Below, one piece after another: positions 9,176 to 20,327 of a stretch of DNA of 64,000 nt (position 1 is its first letter; the number at the start of each line of letters is the position of its first letter). Position numbers and translations under genes: made by a program. Below the pieces are notes generated by a model. That model was not told where the DNA came from. It saw nothing but the letters and a program-made list of their open reading frames with translations, and did not search any database. The stretch is taken from positions 1 through 64,000 of the forward strand of contig NZ_FOOG01000001.1 in assembly GCF_900113125.1 (NCBI RefSeq). The letters run 5' to 3'. The stretch is from Halobacillus alkaliphilus (GTDB lineage Bacteria > Bacillota > Bacilli > Bacillales > Halobacillaceae).

Positions 9176-9946
9176 TTGAGGAGAGACATTGAACACGTCC
9201 GTAAAAATATATCAGAGCGTAAGAAAAAAAAGGTTCAGGGCAGCTACGAGCTTCCTAAAAAGTCGTTTGTTCCACCTCAGGATGAAGAAATGCATGGCTA
9301 TCCACCTTTGTTATCAAATAGTGATTATGAAAAAAAACGACCTCTTCCTGAGTTCCGAAAAGAGACAAGTCGTCTGGGGGTTCAGTTGTTTTTTTCTGTT
9401 CTATTATTTGCTGCTGTAGCTCTAGGCAAACAGACAGATATTGCTTTCCTTAATGGGCCCGAGGAATGGATAACTTCTCAACTTCAGGAGGACTTTCCAT
9501 TTGCTACAGTTACGGCCTGGTATAGTGAACGCTTTGGAGAGCCTTTACAGGTGGTTGCTCCTAAACCATCCTCCACGGAGGAAAATATCGCCATGCCCGT
9601 GAATGGAACTGTCACTACATCTTTTCAGAATGATGGTAAGGGAATAGTGCTAACAACGGAAAATAATTCGGAGATAAAGGCTGTCAGAGAAGGAACCGTT
9701 ATTTTTGCAGGAAATGATGAAGATACTCAAAAGACAGTAATTGTGCAGCACGAAGATGGCTCGAAAAGCATTTACGGATATTTATCCTCCATTGATGTTC
9801 ATCTTTATGAACATGTACAAGCCCAAAGGAATGTAGGCTCTGTAAAATCGGAAGAAGGGAAATCAGCGGAGTTCTTTTTTGCTATTGAGAAAGATAAAAA
9901 ATATTTAGATCCTGTAGAGGTAATAAAAGTGGATGAAAGTTCTTAA
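9176..9946 (+). CDS. spoIVFA: Stage IV sporulation protein FA (inhibitor in the SpoIVF complex)
   Basis: 256 residues. A basic N-terminal cytoplasmic region precedes one membrane helix (about 66-85), then an extracytoplasmic domain related to LytM/M23 folds (AMPVNGTVTTSF, KAVREGTVIFAG, YGYLSSIDV). No complete set of M23 zinc ligands is visible, consistent with a non-enzymatic role. SpoIVFA tethers BofA and SpoIVFB in the outer forespore membrane and is cleaved by SpoIVB to release pro-sigma-K processing. The start is TTG 9176 with GAGAGGGA upstream. It overlaps spoIVFB by 14 bp. Confidence 0.88.
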   Translation: MRRDIEHVRKNISERKKKKVQGSYELPKKSFVPPQDEEMHGYPPLLSNSDYEKKRPLPEFRKETSRLGVQLFFSVLLFAAVALGKQTDIAFLNGPEEWITSQLQEDFPFATVTAWYSERFGEPLQVVAPKPSSTEENIAMPVNGTVTTSFQNDGKGIVLTTENNSEIKAVREGTVIFAGNDEDTQKTVIVQHEDGSKSIYGYLSSIDVHLYEHVQAQRNVGSVKSEEGKSAEFFFAIEKDKKYLDPVEVIKVDESS

Positions 9947-10790
9947 TTTACTCCCAAGCATTCATATCCATCCTCTCTTCTTTCTATTAGCTATTTCTGC
10001 ATTCCTAACTGGGGCTATTTATGAATTTGTTATCCTGTTTTCTATTGTTATGATCCATGAACTGGGGCATTTTTTTACCGCTAAGCATTTTGGGTGGAGA
10101 GTTACGAAAATAGAATTCTGGCTATTCGGAGGTGCTGTGGTCAGTGAAGAACATAATACACGTCCTTTTCGTGAGCAAGTAAGCGTGATTCTGGCAGGAC
10201 CGCTGCAGCACATTTGGATATTTGCTGTACTTACTATCTTGCAAGTAACTATGGGACCTCATCCGCTCTTAAGTGTAGCTGGTTTTTATAATGGAGTTAT
10301 ATTTCTGTTCAATCTTCTTCCAATCTGGCCATTAGATGGAGGGAAAATAATATTTTATATGATGAATCAGGCAGCAAGTTTTAGAAGAAGCCTCATGCTT
10401 ACTTTATTCTTTTCATTCCTTGCTATACTTCTGATTGGCAGCTGGCTTACGCTGGACGAACGATGGACGTTTGCAGGTATTCTTCTGGCTGCTTTTTTAA
10501 TTGTGGAAAATGTTCTGGAATGGAGAAGAAGAACTTACACCCAAATGAGGTATTTAATGCATTGTGCTCTTGAGGACCGCCGTCATTTAAGACCTATATA
10601 TATAAACGTCCCCAAAGAAATGCTGGTACGAGATGCATTGAAAAATATTAGAAGCAACCGAAATCATCTTTATGTATTGAAAGACTCCCCCCTTTTCTAT
10701 ATAGTAGATGAGCAAGAATGCCTGCAAGCGTATTTTGAAAAGAAAGATTCTGATTTACGCTTAAGGGATCTACCTAAAATTGCATTATGA
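9933..10790 (+). CDS. spoIVFB: Intramembrane metalloprotease SpoIVFB (pro-sigma-K processing)
   Basis: 285 residues. Site-2-protease family: HELGH (H42, E43, H46) in a membrane helix and the third ligand Asp in PLDGG (D136). About six membrane segments are followed by a cytoplasmic CBS-like domain (about 200-285). In the mother cell it cuts pro-sigma-K after release from SpoIVFA/BofA inhibition. It starts inside the end of spoIVFA and overlaps the downstream RNase gene by four bases. Confidence 0.93.
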   Translation: MKVLNLLPSIHIHPLFFLLAISAFLTGAIYEFVILFSIVMIHELGHFFTAKHFGWRVTKIEFWLFGGAVVSEEHNTRPFREQVSVILAGPLQHIWIFAVLTILQVTMGPHPLLSVAGFYNGVIFLFNLLPIWPLDGGKIIFYMMNQAASFRRSLMLTLFFSFLAILLIGSWLTLDERWTFAGILLAAFLIVENVLEWRRRTYTQMRYLMHCALEDRRHLRPIYINVPKEMLVRDALKNIRSNRNHLYVLKDSPLFYIVDEQECLQAYFEKKDSDLRLRDLPKIAL

Positions 10791-10801
10791 AGAGGGATGA
10801 C

Positions 10802-12235
10802 ATGAGGGAAATTGTTTTCCATACACTAACTTCTGAGAAAACAGGAGTTGTGATAGAGAATAATCGTATCAATGAATATGTGATAGACCGCCCCGGAGTA
10901 AAGGCGCTTACTGGGGCTGTTTTTGTTGGCAGAGTGGAGAACATTGATCATGGACTTCAGGCGGCCTTTGTTGATATAGGAGAAGGGAAGCATGCTTTTC
11001 TAAGGAAGCCTGCTATTCCATGGGCTAAAGAATCGATTCATACCACTTTAAAAGAAGGAGAGTACTTATTTCTTCAGGTAATAAAAGAATCTAAGGGTAA
11101 TAAAGGGCCCCAGGTTAGTGCAGATATCACTCTTCCAGGTCTTTATACAATCTATCAACCCTATGGTGGGAAAACTTCTATTTCGAAGAAACTAACTTCT
11201 GCTTCAACAACTCATCTTCAATTAGAACTTGAGGAAAGGCTGAGCCCTGTAGAAGGTTGTATCATTCGCACGGCTGCCGCTGAAGTTAACCCCGCTCAAG
11301 TGCTCAAAGAGCTGGAAGTGTTAAAGGAGCAGTGGTTGAAAATAACAACGCAACAGCTTAGAAAACCTCCACGTCTCTTATGGAAAGATGAGATTATTCC
11401 TAGCCAGTTAATTAGAAAGTTCCCGCTAAATACCTTGGAAACTATCATCGTAGATAGGGTAGAGGAAAGCGAACGATTAAAAAATTCATACCCATCAATT
11501 AAGGATAAAATCAGCTGGAACCCTAAACGAACAAATGAAGTAGCCCGCAGGTTACAGGATCTTCAAATGGAGCTGATCGACTCTCGCTTGGAGATTGATG
11601 GCGGAATCGAGATTGTAATAGAAATAACGGAAGCAATGACAGTTATTGATGTAAATAGTTACAAATATAAAGGAAAAGCTTTTTCCAACTCACAAACTTT
11701 AGATGTGAACAGGCGGGCAGGGAAAGAAATTCTAAGGCAGCTGCGCTTAAGAAATATCTCTGGAATAATAATAGTGGATTTTATATCTATGAAAGATACT
11801 TCAGCTGCAGATCAACTCATAAAAGAAATGAAGAATCTCGCGAAACAGGATTTAGTACGCACGCAGATTTTAGGGATTACACGCTTAGGTTTAATGGAAA
11901 TTACTCGCAAAAACGAATGGATGAGCCCAGTCCAGTTATTACAGGAAAATCCTGAATCTGTGTTTACGATTGAAACGGCTGTTTACCGGCTTGAACGTGA
12001 ACTTCTTTTTGGAGCAGGAAAAAATCAAGAAGCTATTCTCCTGTCTATAAATCCTCAGCTTAAAATTGTTAAAAAACAATTGCTTTCAAGCAGTATTTCT
12101 AGTAAAATTCCACAGGAGCTGTTTGTTAGGGAGGATCCAAGTGTTTCTCACTATCAAATTGAGCTTGAAGGGTCCGTGGACATGATTCGTGAAGTGATTC
12201 ATAAGCGAGGTTATCATGTTGACAACGTGTTTTGA
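10802..12235 (+). CDS. rng: Ribonuclease E/G family protein
   Basis: About 477 residues. An N-terminal RNase E/G S1-like region (TGAVFVGRVENIDHGLQAAFVDIGEGKHAFL) is followed by the RNase H/DNase I-like catalytic core, with Asp residues in TVIDVNS (about D283) and IIVDFISM (about D326). The RNase E/G zinc-link CPxC pair after the core is absent; the only cysteine is in GCIIRTA. ATG 10802 has AGAGGG five bases upstream and is preferred over ATG 10787. B. subtilis lacks this family, although other Bacillaceae have it at this location. Expected role: 5'-end-sensing endonucleolytic processing of rRNA and mRNA. Confidence 0.88.
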   Translation: MREIVFHTLTSEKTGVVIENNRINEYVIDRPGVKALTGAVFVGRVENIDHGLQAAFVDIGEGKHAFLRKPAIPWAKESIHTTLKEGEYLFLQVIKESKGNKGPQVSADITLPGLYTIYQPYGGKTSISKKLTSASTTHLQLELEERLSPVEGCIIRTAAAEVNPAQVLKELEVLKEQWLKITTQQLRKPPRLLWKDEIIPSQLIRKFPLNTLETIIVDRVEESERLKNSYPSIKDKISWNPKRTNEVARRLQDLQMELIDSRLEIDGGIEIVIEITEAMTVIDVNSYKYKGKAFSNSQTLDVNRRAGKEILRQLRLRNISGIIIVDFISMKDTSAADQLIKEMKNLAKQDLVRTQILGITRLGLMEITRKNEWMSPVQLLQENPESVFTIETAVYRLERELLFGAGKNQEAILLSINPQLKIVKKQLLSSSISSKIPQELFVREDPSVSHYQIELEGSVDMIREVIHKRGYHVDNVF

Positions 12236-12358
12236 ACTGTGGTAACATTGTTTTGTTATTCTAGTAGCACTTCGATGCTACAACCGCACAGAACAGGTTT
12301 AGAAAAACCGTTTCCGGTACCTGAATGGCGAGTCTGAGTAAATCGAGGAGGTGCAATT
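12236..12358 (+). ncRNA. L21 leader (ribosomal protein autoregulatory structure)
   Basis: The 120-bp leader before rplU contains the conserved elements of the Firmicutes L21 leader: TACAACCGCACAGAACAGGTTT, an inverted AACCGTTTCCGGT segment, and GCGAGTCTGAGTAAA next to the Shine-Dalgarno GAGGAGGTG. These leaders are thought to let a ribosomal protein, probably L21, regulate the rplU-prp-rpmA operon. Identification is from recall of the family consensus. Confidence 0.8.
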
Positions 12359-12667
12359 ATGTACGCAATTATTGAAACTGGTGGTAAACAAGTTAAAGTT
12401 GAGAAAGGCCAGGAGATCTATGTTGAGAAAGTAAACGTAGAAGCTGGTGACACTGTAACTTTCGACAAAGTTCTATATGTAAGTGGAGACGATTCTAAAA
12501 TCGGTGCTCCTTACGTAGATGGTGCTTCTGTAACGGCTAAAGTTGAAAAACAAGGCCGTCAGAAAAAGCTTACCGTCTTCAAATATAAGCCTAAAAAGAA
12601 CTATAAGCGCAAACAAGGTCACCGTCAGCCGTATACGAAACTTGTCGTTGAAGATATCAACGCGTAA
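12359..12667 (+). CDS. rplU: 50S ribosomal protein L21
   Basis: 102 residues, full length. It begins [17 protein letters not shown] and contains KIGAPYV and the C-terminal [17 protein letters not shown] signature. It binds 23S rRNA in the large subunit. It follows a perfect GAGGAGGTG and the L21 leader, and is first in the rplU-prp-rpmA operon. Confidence 0.98.
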   Translation: MYAIIETGGKQVKVEKGQEIYVEKVNVEAGDTVTFDKVLYVSGDDSKIGAPYVDGASVTAKVEKQGRQKKLTVFKYKPKKNYKRKQGHRQPYTKLVVEDINA

Positions 12668-12679
12668 GGGTCGAACGGT

Positions 12680-13314
<635 letters not shown>

Positions 13315-13346
13315 ACTGAATAGTGTACGGGTTCATACGTAAATTG

Positions 13347-13387
13347 AAGCCGCGCTGTGCCTTTTGCATAAGCGTGGCTTTTTTTTA
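13347..13387 (+). terminator. Terminator of the rplU-prp-rpmA operon
   Basis: AAGCCGCGCT (13347-13356) pairs with AGCGTGGCTT (13371-13380) with one G-T pair, followed by eight T residues. Confidence 0.88.
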
Positions 13388-13473
13388 TATAAAAATTCGA
13401 AGATTATTTTAGTTTCCTGCCTATGTTTGCTATACTTTTTATTATTATGGATGACCGAAGGAGCTGACCCCCG

Positions 13474-15286
<1,813 letters not shown>

Positions 15287-15303
15287 TGAGGGGAGAGGAT
15301 TGG

Positions 15304-15753
15304 ATGACGGATTATAACGAAAAATTTTATTTAGTCCGTAGTGACATTCTCCCTGAAGCCATGAAAAAAACCATAGAGGCTAAAGCGCTATTAGAACGAG
15401 GTAAAGCTGAATCTATATTTGAAGCTGTTCAGCATGTAGGACTGTCAAGGAGTGCTTTTTATAAATATAGAGATGCTGTATTTCCTTTTCAGGCAATGGT
15501 AAAAGAGCAGATGATTACTCTTTTCTTTCATTTAGAAGACCGTGCCGGTACATTATCCAATTTATTGCGCACGGTGGCACAGTCCGGGTGCAATGTACTT
15601 ACCATTCACCAGACGATACCATTACAGGGAAAAGCGAATGTTACCTTGTCACTGAATACGACTGGAATGGTTGGTTCAATAGAGAGGATGCTGCAGCAGC
15701 TTCATAAACTCGACTTTGTGGATAGAGTAGAAATTCTAAGTACGGGAGCTTAA
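15304..15753 (+). CDS. pheB: ACT domain protein PheB
   Basis: 149 residues. The N-terminal helical region ([35 protein letters not shown]) is DNA-binding-like. The C-terminal ACT domain (about 72-148) carries [25 protein letters not shown]. The family was named for a presumed role in phenylalanine synthesis; the exact function is not established. ATG 15304 has GGGGAGAGG six bases upstream and matches the Bacillus N-terminus. The ATG at 15286, overlapping the obg stop, is less likely. Confidence 0.9.
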   Translation: MTDYNEKFYLVRSDILPEAMKKTIEAKALLERGKAESIFEAVQHVGLSRSAFYKYRDAVFPFQAMVKEQMITLFFHLEDRAGTLSNLLRTVAQSGCNVLTIHQTIPLQGKANVTLSLNTTGMVGSIERMLQQLHKLDFVDRVEILSTGA

Positions 15754-15767
15754 TTGGAGGGGAAGAT

Positions 15768-16643
15768 ATGGCGGAACAACGGATTGGGTATTTAGGACCT
15801 AAAGGAACATTTACAAAAATGGCTGTCGACGGCTTGTTCGATGGTGGTACTTATATTGGATATGAAAGCATACCAGCCTGCCTGGATGCAGTGGAAAACG
15901 GTGAGGTAGATACGGGAGTAGTTCCCCTTGAAAACGCTATTGAAGGGTCTGTCCACTTGACCATAGATTATTTGGTTCATCAGGTGAATCAGTCCATTAT
16001 TGCTGAATTGACAGTACCGATTAAACAGCATTTGCTTGTGCATCCAGATCATCATAACCATGACCTTAAAAAAATTTACTCTCATAGTCATGCGATTGCT
16101 CAGTGTCACCAATATTTACACAAGAATTACCCGCAAGCAGAGCTTGAATATACTGCTTCCACCGGAAGGGCTGCTGAAATTGTAGCGGATATGGGGACTG
16201 GAGCAGCAGCGATTGGAAATCATCTGGCTGCAGAAGAGAATGGGTTGAAGATTCTTGCTGAGAACATTCATGACTACGATAATAACCATACGCGTTTCGC
16301 AGTAGTCCAAAAAAATCCTATGACATTAAAGGTAAAAGACCAATTCGTAACAAAGCAGAAGACCACAGTAATGGTAACGCTGCCTAAAGATTATGTGGGG
16401 GCTCTTCACCAGGTCCTGGCAGCCTTTGCCTGGAGAAAGATGAACTTATCAAAAATCGAATCAAGGCCAATGAAAACCGGGCTTGGCAACTACTTTTTCT
16501 TAATAGATGTTGATCAGCCATACGACCAGATCCTCTTTCCTGGAGTGCAGGCCGAACTAGAAGCTTTAGGGTGTCAGTTGAAAATTCTTGGGACTTATCC
16601 AAGTTACCAATTAGATATCCCTTCTCCTATTCGGAGAGCTTAA
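15768..16643 (+). CDS. pheA: Prephenate dehydratase
   Basis: 291 residues. The periplasmic-binding-like catalytic domain has GYLGPKGTF at the start and the catalytic TGR triplet in STGRAAEI. The C-terminal ACT regulatory domain has the phenylalanine-binding ESRP motif (KIESRPMKTGLGNYFF). It converts prephenate to phenylpyruvate and is feedback-inhibited by Phe in the family. It is 14 bp after pheB and followed by a terminator. Confidence 0.96.
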   Translation: MAEQRIGYLGPKGTFTKMAVDGLFDGGTYIGYESIPACLDAVENGEVDTGVVPLENAIEGSVHLTIDYLVHQVNQSIIAELTVPIKQHLLVHPDHHNHDLKKIYSHSHAIAQCHQYLHKNYPQAELEYTASTGRAAEIVADMGTGAAAIGNHLAAEENGLKILAENIHDYDNNHTRFAVVQKNPMTLKVKDQFVTKQKTTVMVTLPKDYVGALHQVLAAFAWRKMNLSKIESRPMKTGLGNYFFLIDVDQPYDQILFPGVQAELEALGCQLKILGTYPSYQLDIPSPIRRA

Positions 16644-16649
16644 TTTATG

Positions 16650-16698
16650 CCTCGTCGAAACCTTGTTTATATCAAGGTTTTGGCGAGGTTCTTTTTAT
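16650..16698 (+). terminator. Terminator after pheA
   Basis: CCTCG plus AAACCTTG pairs with CAAGGTTTTGGCGAGG around TTTATAT, followed by TTCTTTTTATT. The stem is slightly imperfect. Confidence 0.8.
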
Positions 16699-16809
16699 TA
16701 TTCAAAAGAAATATAGGCTTTTTCATCAATCTTTTGGCTTAAACTGCATAGAGTGTTATGAAGCTATTATTGCCTTTTTAGTTTTTAGATTCACAGGAAG
16801 GGAGTTGCA

Positions 16810-17895
16810 ATGGTGAGAATTCACATTGTGCAAAAAGGGGATACACTCTGGAAGATTGCCAAAAAGTATGGGGTAGATTTTGAAGAATTGAAATCAGTTA
16901 ATACCCAGCTTTCTAATCCTGATATGATCATGCCGGGTATGAAGATTAAGGTTCCGCAAGGCACGAAGCAAGTCAAGAAAGAAGCGCCTAAGCAGATGAT
17001 GCCGAAGAAAGAAATGCCTTCCATGCCACCTTATAAAGACACATCACCTAAACCGATTCCTGTCATCAAAGAGGACGAGAAAAAGCCTGTCAAAAAAGGT
17101 GTTATGGATAAACCTATGATGCCTGTACAGCCTATTCAAATGAATATGCCGATTCAAATGCCAAGTATTGACCAGCAAATGCAAAATTATTACACGACTT
17201 TTCACTTACCTCAAATGCCAATGCCGAAAGCTCCGAAAGAAGAAGAAATGGCTTCTGAGGAATCGCCAAAAGACGGCGGGAAATCACATTATCAGGAGTC
17301 CTCTCAGCAGCCTTACTATCAGCCTATGCAACAGCAGCCCATGCAGCAGCCTATGCAACAGCCAATGCAACAGCCAATGCAACAACAGCCAATGCATCAA
17401 CAGCCAATGCAGCCTCAATTGGTGCATACAGACTTTTATTGTTGCCCGCCTCATCCTGTAATGATGCCAGCTTATATGCCTATGCAGATGCCTTCCCAGC
17501 ATAATATGCCTATGTACCCTCACCAGCAAGGCTATATGGGAGCAGAATATGAGGAAAGTTCCTCACCTATGGTCCAGGGAGCTCAAGCAGGAGGGGACTG
17601 CGGATGCAGCGGGGACGGTGCTGGGGGGCCTCAGGACTGGTCTCCGGCAATGGGATATGGAGGTCAGCCAATGTATCCGGGTTATCACCATCATGGCTAC
17701 CCTCACCATGGTTACCCTCAAGGCTATGGTCCTATGCAATACCCAATGGGCGGTTGGGGACCGCATCAGGGCGGAGGCCCCTATGGAATGAGTCCGTACA
17801 GCATGCCACAATCGATGGGGAGTGATTACTCGCAGGCAGGGCCAATGGGACCTTATCAGGGTCCTTGGCGGGACGATGATGTAGATGAAAGTTGA
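16810..17895 (+). CDS. safA: Spore morphogenetic LysM protein SafA
   Basis: 361 residues. An N-terminal LysM domain (residues 3-47, HIVQKGDTLWKIAKKYG) binds peptidoglycan. The rest is a low-complexity Met/Pro/Gln-rich region with tandem QQPM units (about 175-200), a GDCGCSGDGAGG cysteine cluster, and a His/Gly/Tyr/Pro-rich tail. SafA organises the inner spore coat and links it to the cortex. Start ATG 16810 follows GGAAGGGAG. The low-complexity part will be hard to align, so the name rests on the LysM/tail architecture and the neighbouring ysxE, as in Bacillus. Confidence 0.88.
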   Translation: MVRIHIVQKGDTLWKIAKKYGVDFEELKSVNTQLSNPDMIMPGMKIKVPQGTKQVKKEAPKQMMPKKEMPSMPPYKDTSPKPIPVIKEDEKKPVKKGVMDKPMMPVQPIQMNMPIQMPSIDQQMQNYYTTFHLPQMPMPKAPKEEEMASEESPKDGGKSHYQESSQQPYYQPMQQQPMQQPMQQPMQQPMQQQPMHQQPMQPQLVHTDFYCCPPHPVMMPAYMPMQMPSQHNMPMYPHQQGYMGAEYEESSSPMVQGAQAGGDCGCSGDGAGGPQDWSPAMGYGGQPMYPGYHHHGYPHHGYPQGYGPMQYPMGGWGPHQGGGPYGMSPYSMPQSMGSDYSQAGPMGPYQGPWRDDDVDES

Positions 17896-18847
17896 GCATA
17901 CAGAAGGCGATTCATATACGGATCGCCTTTTTCAATGGCTCTGGCAAGAAGAAAAATTACCTATTAGATTAGAAAAGGTAATTAAGCCTAAAGTTTATAA
18001 AGTCCGCTATAATGATCATCCGATGATATTAAAAGGATACAGGAGAGCGCAAACGTTAGAACAGCAGATCAACTTCTTTCAGGATTGGAACTATGCCTCA
18101 ATCTCAGCTGCTCGTCCTCTGCCTTTTCAAGACAATATCTACACAAAAAGTAAGCTGGGGTGCGCGTGGGGGCTTTTTGAATGGGTCCAAGGTAAACATG
18201 CGGATTTTGACAATCATTATGATAGAGAAAAAGCTGTGCAAGTGCTGCAGCAATTTCATCGCACTACCAAAGGGATCGCTACTTTAGCTATCCCACGAGA
18301 TCCACTTTATATTAAATGGGAAAGACGTTTGGAGCAATTTGAGGAAACGCAGGATGTCTTTTCAGAGTACAGAAAAAGAAGTATCTATCAAGAGCTTCGT
18401 TTAAACATGATCATCCAACTTGAACGCTTTTCTAATCATCCTTGGGGAGAAGTAGAAGAAAAGGCATGGGAAAATAACGAATGGCTGCACGGCGATGTCG
18501 CTCATCATAACTTTATAATTAATAATAAACATGAGATAAAACTAATTGATTTTGATTTGTTACACACCGGACCTCATCTATATGATCATATTCAATTGGG
18601 GCAGCGGTTTCTTCCTTATCTGGAGAATCAGCGAGCTTTACTTCTTCAGTATTTCAAGCACACTCCGGACCCTGACATTTGGCTAAAAGGAGTATTGGTT
18701 CCTGCCGATCTTCTCAGAGAGTGGTTGTACGGTTATAGACGATGTCTTAGGGGGGAAGTATCTTTTTCCAAGCATATAAAAAAATTAGAGAAAGCATGGG
18801 AAAGCCGGAGGAAGTTTGTCCGATATGCTGAACATATGCTAAGATAA
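17885..18847 (+). CDS. ysxE: Spore coat-associated kinase-like protein YsxE (CotS family)
   Basis: 320 residues with the aminoglycoside phosphotransferase/CotS fold. The conserved catalytic-type segment is WLHGDVAHHNFII, followed by LIDFDLLHTGPHLYD. CotS-family proteins are deposited in the spore coat; their substrates are unknown. It overlaps the end of safA by 11 bp and should be translated from the same message, which fits a mother-cell expression programme. Confidence 0.88.
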   Translation: MKVEHTEGDSYTDRLFQWLWQEEKLPIRLEKVIKPKVYKVRYNDHPMILKGYRRAQTLEQQINFFQDWNYASISAARPLPFQDNIYTKSKLGCAWGLFEWVQGKHADFDNHYDREKAVQVLQQFHRTTKGIATLAIPRDPLYIKWERRLEQFEETQDVFSEYRKRSIYQELRLNMIIQLERFSNHPWGEVEEKAWENNEWLHGDVAHHNFIINNKHEIKLIDFDLLHTGPHLYDHIQLGQRFLPYLENQRALLLQYFKHTPDPDIWLKGVLVPADLLREWLYGYRRCLRGEVSFSKHIKKLEKAWESRRKFVRYAEHMLR

Positions 18848-18855
18848 AGTATCAT

Positions 18856-19617
18856 ATGTGTGAGAGGATGAACAATCCGGTGGAACATAAAGTTAATGAA
18901 TTAGTTACATGGTTACGAGAACAAGTGGAACAGGCAAATGTAGAAGGCTTACTTGTAGGAGTGAGCGGGGGAATTGACTCCGCGGTAGTCGCAAACTTAA
19001 TTAAACGCGCTTTTCCAGATCAGTCTCTTGGAGTGATTATGCCTTGTAAAAGTCAGGGAAGCGACCAAAAACACGCTGAAGTAGTGACTAACGCATGCGG
19101 TTTATCCTCGATAACAGTAGATTTGACTGAAACTCATGAAGTTATGTTTCAAACAATCAAAAGCCAACTCAAATCAGACGGAATCTTCGACGCTAACCAG
19201 GAAAAACTGGCAGACGCAAATTTACGTGCAAGGCTGCGTATGAGTACATTATATGCCATAGCTCAGAACCATAAATATTTAGTAGTAGGTACAGATAATG
19301 CTGCTGAATGGTACACCGGATACTTTACTAAATACGGGGATGGTGGAGTGGATCTCGTACCATTAGTTCACCTGCCAAAAGGTGAAGTGCGCGAAATGGC
19401 TGCTTATTTAGGCGTTCCTGATGAAATAATAAATAAACAGCCAAGTGCTGGGCTTTGGGAAGGTCAGACAGACGAAAATGAAATGGGAACAAGTTATAAT
19501 AAAATTGATGCCTTCCTACGCGGCGAAGAAATTCCTGAAGAAGATAGAAAGATTATAGAGTCCATGCATAAAAAATCAGCTCACAAACGTAATCTTCCCC
19601 CTTCACCGCCTCAATAA
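18856..19617 (+). CDS. nadE: NH3-dependent NAD+ synthetase
   Basis: 253 residues in the longest frame. The ATP pyrophosphatase loop GVSGGIDSAVVANL lies near residues 32-45. ADANLRARLRM and VVGTDNAAEW are the deamido-NAD and ATP site segments, and KQPSAGLWEGQTDE with the terminal KRNLPPSP is typical. It amidates nicotinic acid adenine dinucleotide. The start is uncertain: ATG 18856 lacks a clear ribosome-binding site and ATG 18868 follows GAGAGG too closely. It resembles the shorter NadE type, not the 272-residue B. subtilis form. In B. subtilis the nadBCA genes lie next to safA; here only nadE is present. Confidence 0.9.
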   Translation: MCERMNNPVEHKVNELVTWLREQVEQANVEGLLVGVSGGIDSAVVANLIKRAFPDQSLGVIMPCKSQGSDQKHAEVVTNACGLSSITVDLTETHEVMFQTIKSQLKSDGIFDANQEKLADANLRARLRMSTLYAIAQNHKYLVVGTDNAAEWYTGYFTKYGDGGVDLVPLVHLPKGEVREMAAYLGVPDEIINKQPSAGLWEGQTDENEMGTSYNKIDAFLRGEEIPEEDRKIIESMHKKSAHKRNLPPSPPQ

Positions 19618-19642
19618 GCTGTTGGGTAAAATTAACTGTTTA

Positions 19643-19690
19643 AAACATTCTCCTGAAACCATAGTAATGGTAAAAGGAGAATGTTTTTTT
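19643..19690 (+). terminator. nadE terminator overlapping the next gene's ribosome-binding site
   Basis: AAAACATTCTCCT (19643-19655) pairs perfectly with AGGAGAATGTTTT (19675-19687), with an inner ACCAT/ATGGT extension, and ends in seven T residues. The 3' arm contains the AAAGGAGA Shine-Dalgarno of the lipoprotein gene that starts at 19691, so the hairpin can both terminate nadE transcripts and mask translation. Confidence 0.85.
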
Positions 19691-20254
19691 ATGTGGAAAT
19701 ATTTTATGGTTCTAATGTTTACAATTTTACTAACGGCTGGATGTGGTGCACAGCCTGATGAGCAGACTGGAGACGAAACCACTTACTACGAACCCATCAC
19801 CTATGGAGGGGACCCTGGCATCAAACGAAGAGGCCAGATTCCCACTGGAGAAGACAGCTGGTTCAAACGTACAGCAGAAGAAGAATTCCGTAACTCCAAA
19901 TTTAAAGAAACCAACAGAGGGCATGATAATGCGTTTAACAACGAAGAGTCCATGACGATCATGAAGAAGGTTAATGAATTAGAAGAAGTCACGATGACTC
20001 AGGCTTTTACGGATGATAAGAAAGTGTATATCGCGGTGATGATTAATCCATATAACCGCAGAGATCAGTCCATTCCTAAAAAGGTTGAGGCAAAAGTCAA
20101 AGAAATCACAGATAAACCAATCATCATCTATACCAATAATAATAATTGGGATCACATGAAGGATTTGAACGCCAGGTTAAAAGCTTCGCAGGCTCCAGCT
20201 CAGCTAAAAAGTCAGATCAGAGATTTCTTTCAGCAAAACCAGACCGGTAAGTAA
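19691..20254 (+). CDS. YhcN/YlaJ-family sporulation lipoprotein (CoxA-like)
   Basis: 187 residues. The signal peptide has a lipobox LLTAGC (about residues 13-18), so the mature protein is a lipid-anchored Cys protein. The C-terminal half (NELEEVTMTQAFTDDKKVYIAVMI onward) matches the YhcN/YlaJ family of spore lipoproteins. In B. subtilis the cortex protein CoxA (YrbB) of this family lies downstream of safA, so this is probably the counterpart. ATG 19691 is ten bases after AAAGGAGA; the frame extends upstream but without a better start. Translation may depend on opening the hairpin at 19643-19690. Confidence 0.8.
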   Translation: MWKYFMVLMFTILLTAGCGAQPDEQTGDETTYYEPITYGGDPGIKRRGQIPTGEDSWFKRTAEEEFRNSKFKETNRGHDNAFNNEESMTIMKKVNELEEVTMTQAFTDDKKVYIAVMINPYNRRDQSIPKKVEAKVKEITDKPIIIYTNNNNWDHMKDLNARLKASQAPAQLKSQIRDFFQQNQTGK

Positions 20255-20327
20255 GTCGCTTTATTCTCACCGGGAAATTGTGGTATATTGATGAAGGAAA
20301 AGATTTGCTTTGGAGAGGAGAATGTCC

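Noticed and set aside
17330-17420. Tandem short repeats considered as a possible CRISPR or microsatellite
   Set aside because: They are in-frame QQPM codon repeats of a spore coat protein, with no spacers.
17168-17825. Several overlapping frames on both strands inside safA
   Set aside because: They are produced by the CAG/CCA/ATG-rich repeats of safA; the LysM-containing frame is the one with a start site and domain.
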